From positions 1 to 5,709 of the forward strand of contig CAIOUK010000055.1 of the NCBI GenBank assembly GCA_903861445.1: a stretch of 5,709 nucleotides of DNA, in the 5' to 3' direction. The position numbers were made by a program, and so were the translations under genes. Under the pieces are notes generated by a model that worked only from the letters and a program-made list of their open reading frames with translations, did no database searches and was not told the origin of the DNA. The DNA is from an uncultured Verrucomicrobia subdivision 3 bacterium (GTDB lineage: Bacteria > Verrucomicrobiota > Verrucomicrobiia > Limisphaerales > UBA11358). Positions 4,996 to 5,709 of this stretch are shown in pieces. Numbering within the stretch: position 1 is the first letter of the stretch; every line of letters starts with the position of its first letter.

Positions 4996-5709
4996 TTAGT
5001 GAGAAATTTTATGGGCTGCGATTTCGCCATTGCCATCATTGCTCGACGTTGTCGGCGCAACGATAACCTCGACTCCATGCGCCCGGAGCGACGCGACCAA
5101 TTCCTGCGGCGCGTGGCTGTCGGTGACAATCGTGTCCACCATGTCGAGACCGCACAGCGGCGAAACGGATTGTCGGCCAAATTTCGTGTGGTCGAGGCAG
5201 AAAATAATTTTCTGCGCGGCCTTCAGCATCGCGCGCTGGATGTCAATCAGCAGCGTGTGCGAGTTCGTGACGCCTTCGAGCGTGATGCCGCCGGCGCTCA
5301 TGATCGCCACGTCGGCGCGCATTTTGGAAAACGCCTCGACCGTCATCGGCCCGACCAGCACACCGAGGCGCGGATAAATCACGCCGCCGGCCAAAATCAC
5401 TTCCACCTTGTTCGCCGACGCGAACAGGTTCGCCACCGGCAGCGAGTTGGTCACGATCTGCGGCGCTTTTTCTTCGAGATGCCGCGCGACGTGATAGACC
5501 GTCGTGCCGGCGTCGAGAATCACGCTTTGATTCGAGCCAATGAGCGCCGCACACGCCTTGCCGATCAGTTCTTTTTCCGAAAGCTGATGCGTGTCGCGCG
5601 CGGAGAACGCAAATTCATCCGACTTCGGCGTGACGATGCGCGCGCCGCCGTGCGTCCGGCGCAATTCGCCCGCCGCTTCCAAGACCGACAAATCGCGGCG
5701 CACGGTCGA
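4996..5709 (-). CDS. DeoR-family transcriptional regulator (partial, N-terminus beyond right edge)
   Basis: The visible 237 residues start inside the DeoR helix-turn-helix at 'STVRRDLSVLEAAGELRRTHGGA', the recognition helix and wing typical of this family. About 25-40 residues are missing beyond the right edge. The remainder is the DeoRC effector domain, with a sugar-phosphate-isomerase-like fold: 'ILDAGTT' (64-70), 'TNSLPVANLF' (87-96), 'AGGVIYPRLGVLVGP' (107-121) and 'LDHTKFGRQ' (172-180). Such regulators usually bind a phosphorylated sugar or sugar breakdown product and repress a catabolic operon. It sits directly upstream of pduS with a 10-bp gap and the same direction. This makes it a likely regulator of the microcompartment locus and hints at a sugar-derived substrate. 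The frame continues to the window edge without a stop; the in-frame GTG at 5703 is inside the DNA-binding domain and is not the start. Confidence 0.94.
   Translation of the reverse strand, partial: STVRRDLSVLEAAGELRRTHGGARIVTPKSDEFAFSARDTHQLSEKELIGKACAALIGSNQSVILDAGTTVYHVARHLEEKAPQIVTNSLPVANLFASANKVEVILAGGVIYPRLGVLVGPMTVEAFSKMRADVAIMSAGGITLEGVTNSHTLLIDIQRAMLKAAQKIIFCLDHTKFGRQSVSPLCGLDMVDTIVTDSHAPQELVASLRAHGVEVIVAPTTSSNDGNGEIAAHKISH

Noticed and set aside
4986..5180. N-terminal extension of the PduS-like protein into the DeoR gene
   Set aside because: The added 65 residues are the DeoR gene read in another frame, basic and low in complexity; known PduS proteins begin near the ATG at 4985.
5701..5703. 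GTG at 5703 as the start of the DeoR regulator
   Set aside because: It is the Val of the conserved 'TVRRDL' recognition helix; the frame continues past the window edge.

Overview
The window looks like chromosomal DNA of a GC-rich, free-living bacterium of the phylum Verrucomicrobiota, probably near the Pedosphaera/Limisphaerales group. The strongest clue is the C-terminus of the protein at 796-1416. Its 'ACINNLRQIDAAKQQWALE' and 'PVCPDGGSYSI...PTCSLPGH' blocks are, as I recall, typical of the pseudopilin-like proteins that are abundant in that phylum. Weak or absent Shine-Dalgarno sites and a GTAGGG/CCCTAC palindromic element fit the same assignment. The assignment is inference, since there is no rRNA or other phylogenetic marker here.

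Left part, 1-1416, minus strand: the N-terminal 238 residues of a transketolase whose closest remembered resemblance is the short animal-type enzyme, running off the left edge. Upstream of it, on the same strand, is a membrane-anchored coiled-coil protein with a pseudopilin-type C-terminal domain. A 120-bp divergent spacer (1417-1536) holds inverted repeats and weak promoter-like hexamers.

Middle, 1537-3114, plus strand: a radical SAM protein with an N-terminal B12-binding-like domain and a DUF4080-like C-terminus. The linker between its first two domains contains a 51-bp palindromic element inserted exactly in frame (17 codons). This is the most unusual feature of the window.

Right part, 3116-5709, minus strand: a compact operon segment read from right to left. 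It holds a DeoR-family regulator (its first residues lie beyond the right edge), a PduS-like flavin/Fe-S electron-transfer protein, and a PduT-like tandem BMC-domain shell protein with the cluster-binding cysteine retained. Gaps are 10 bp and 4 bp. This is the end of a bacterial microcompartment (BMC) locus, and further shell and enzyme genes are expected to the right of the window. The likely logic is that DeoR senses a sugar-derived effector and controls the locus. PduS oxidises or reduces a nicotinamide or flavin cofactor inside the compartment, and PduT carries electrons across the shell. The signature enzyme is not in the window, so the substrate cannot be read from it.

The radical SAM gene and the PduT gene converge with one base between their stop codons. 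No rRNA, tRNA, CRISPR array, insertion sequence or integrase is visible. Apart from the 120-bp and 81-bp spacers, the window is almost entirely coding.
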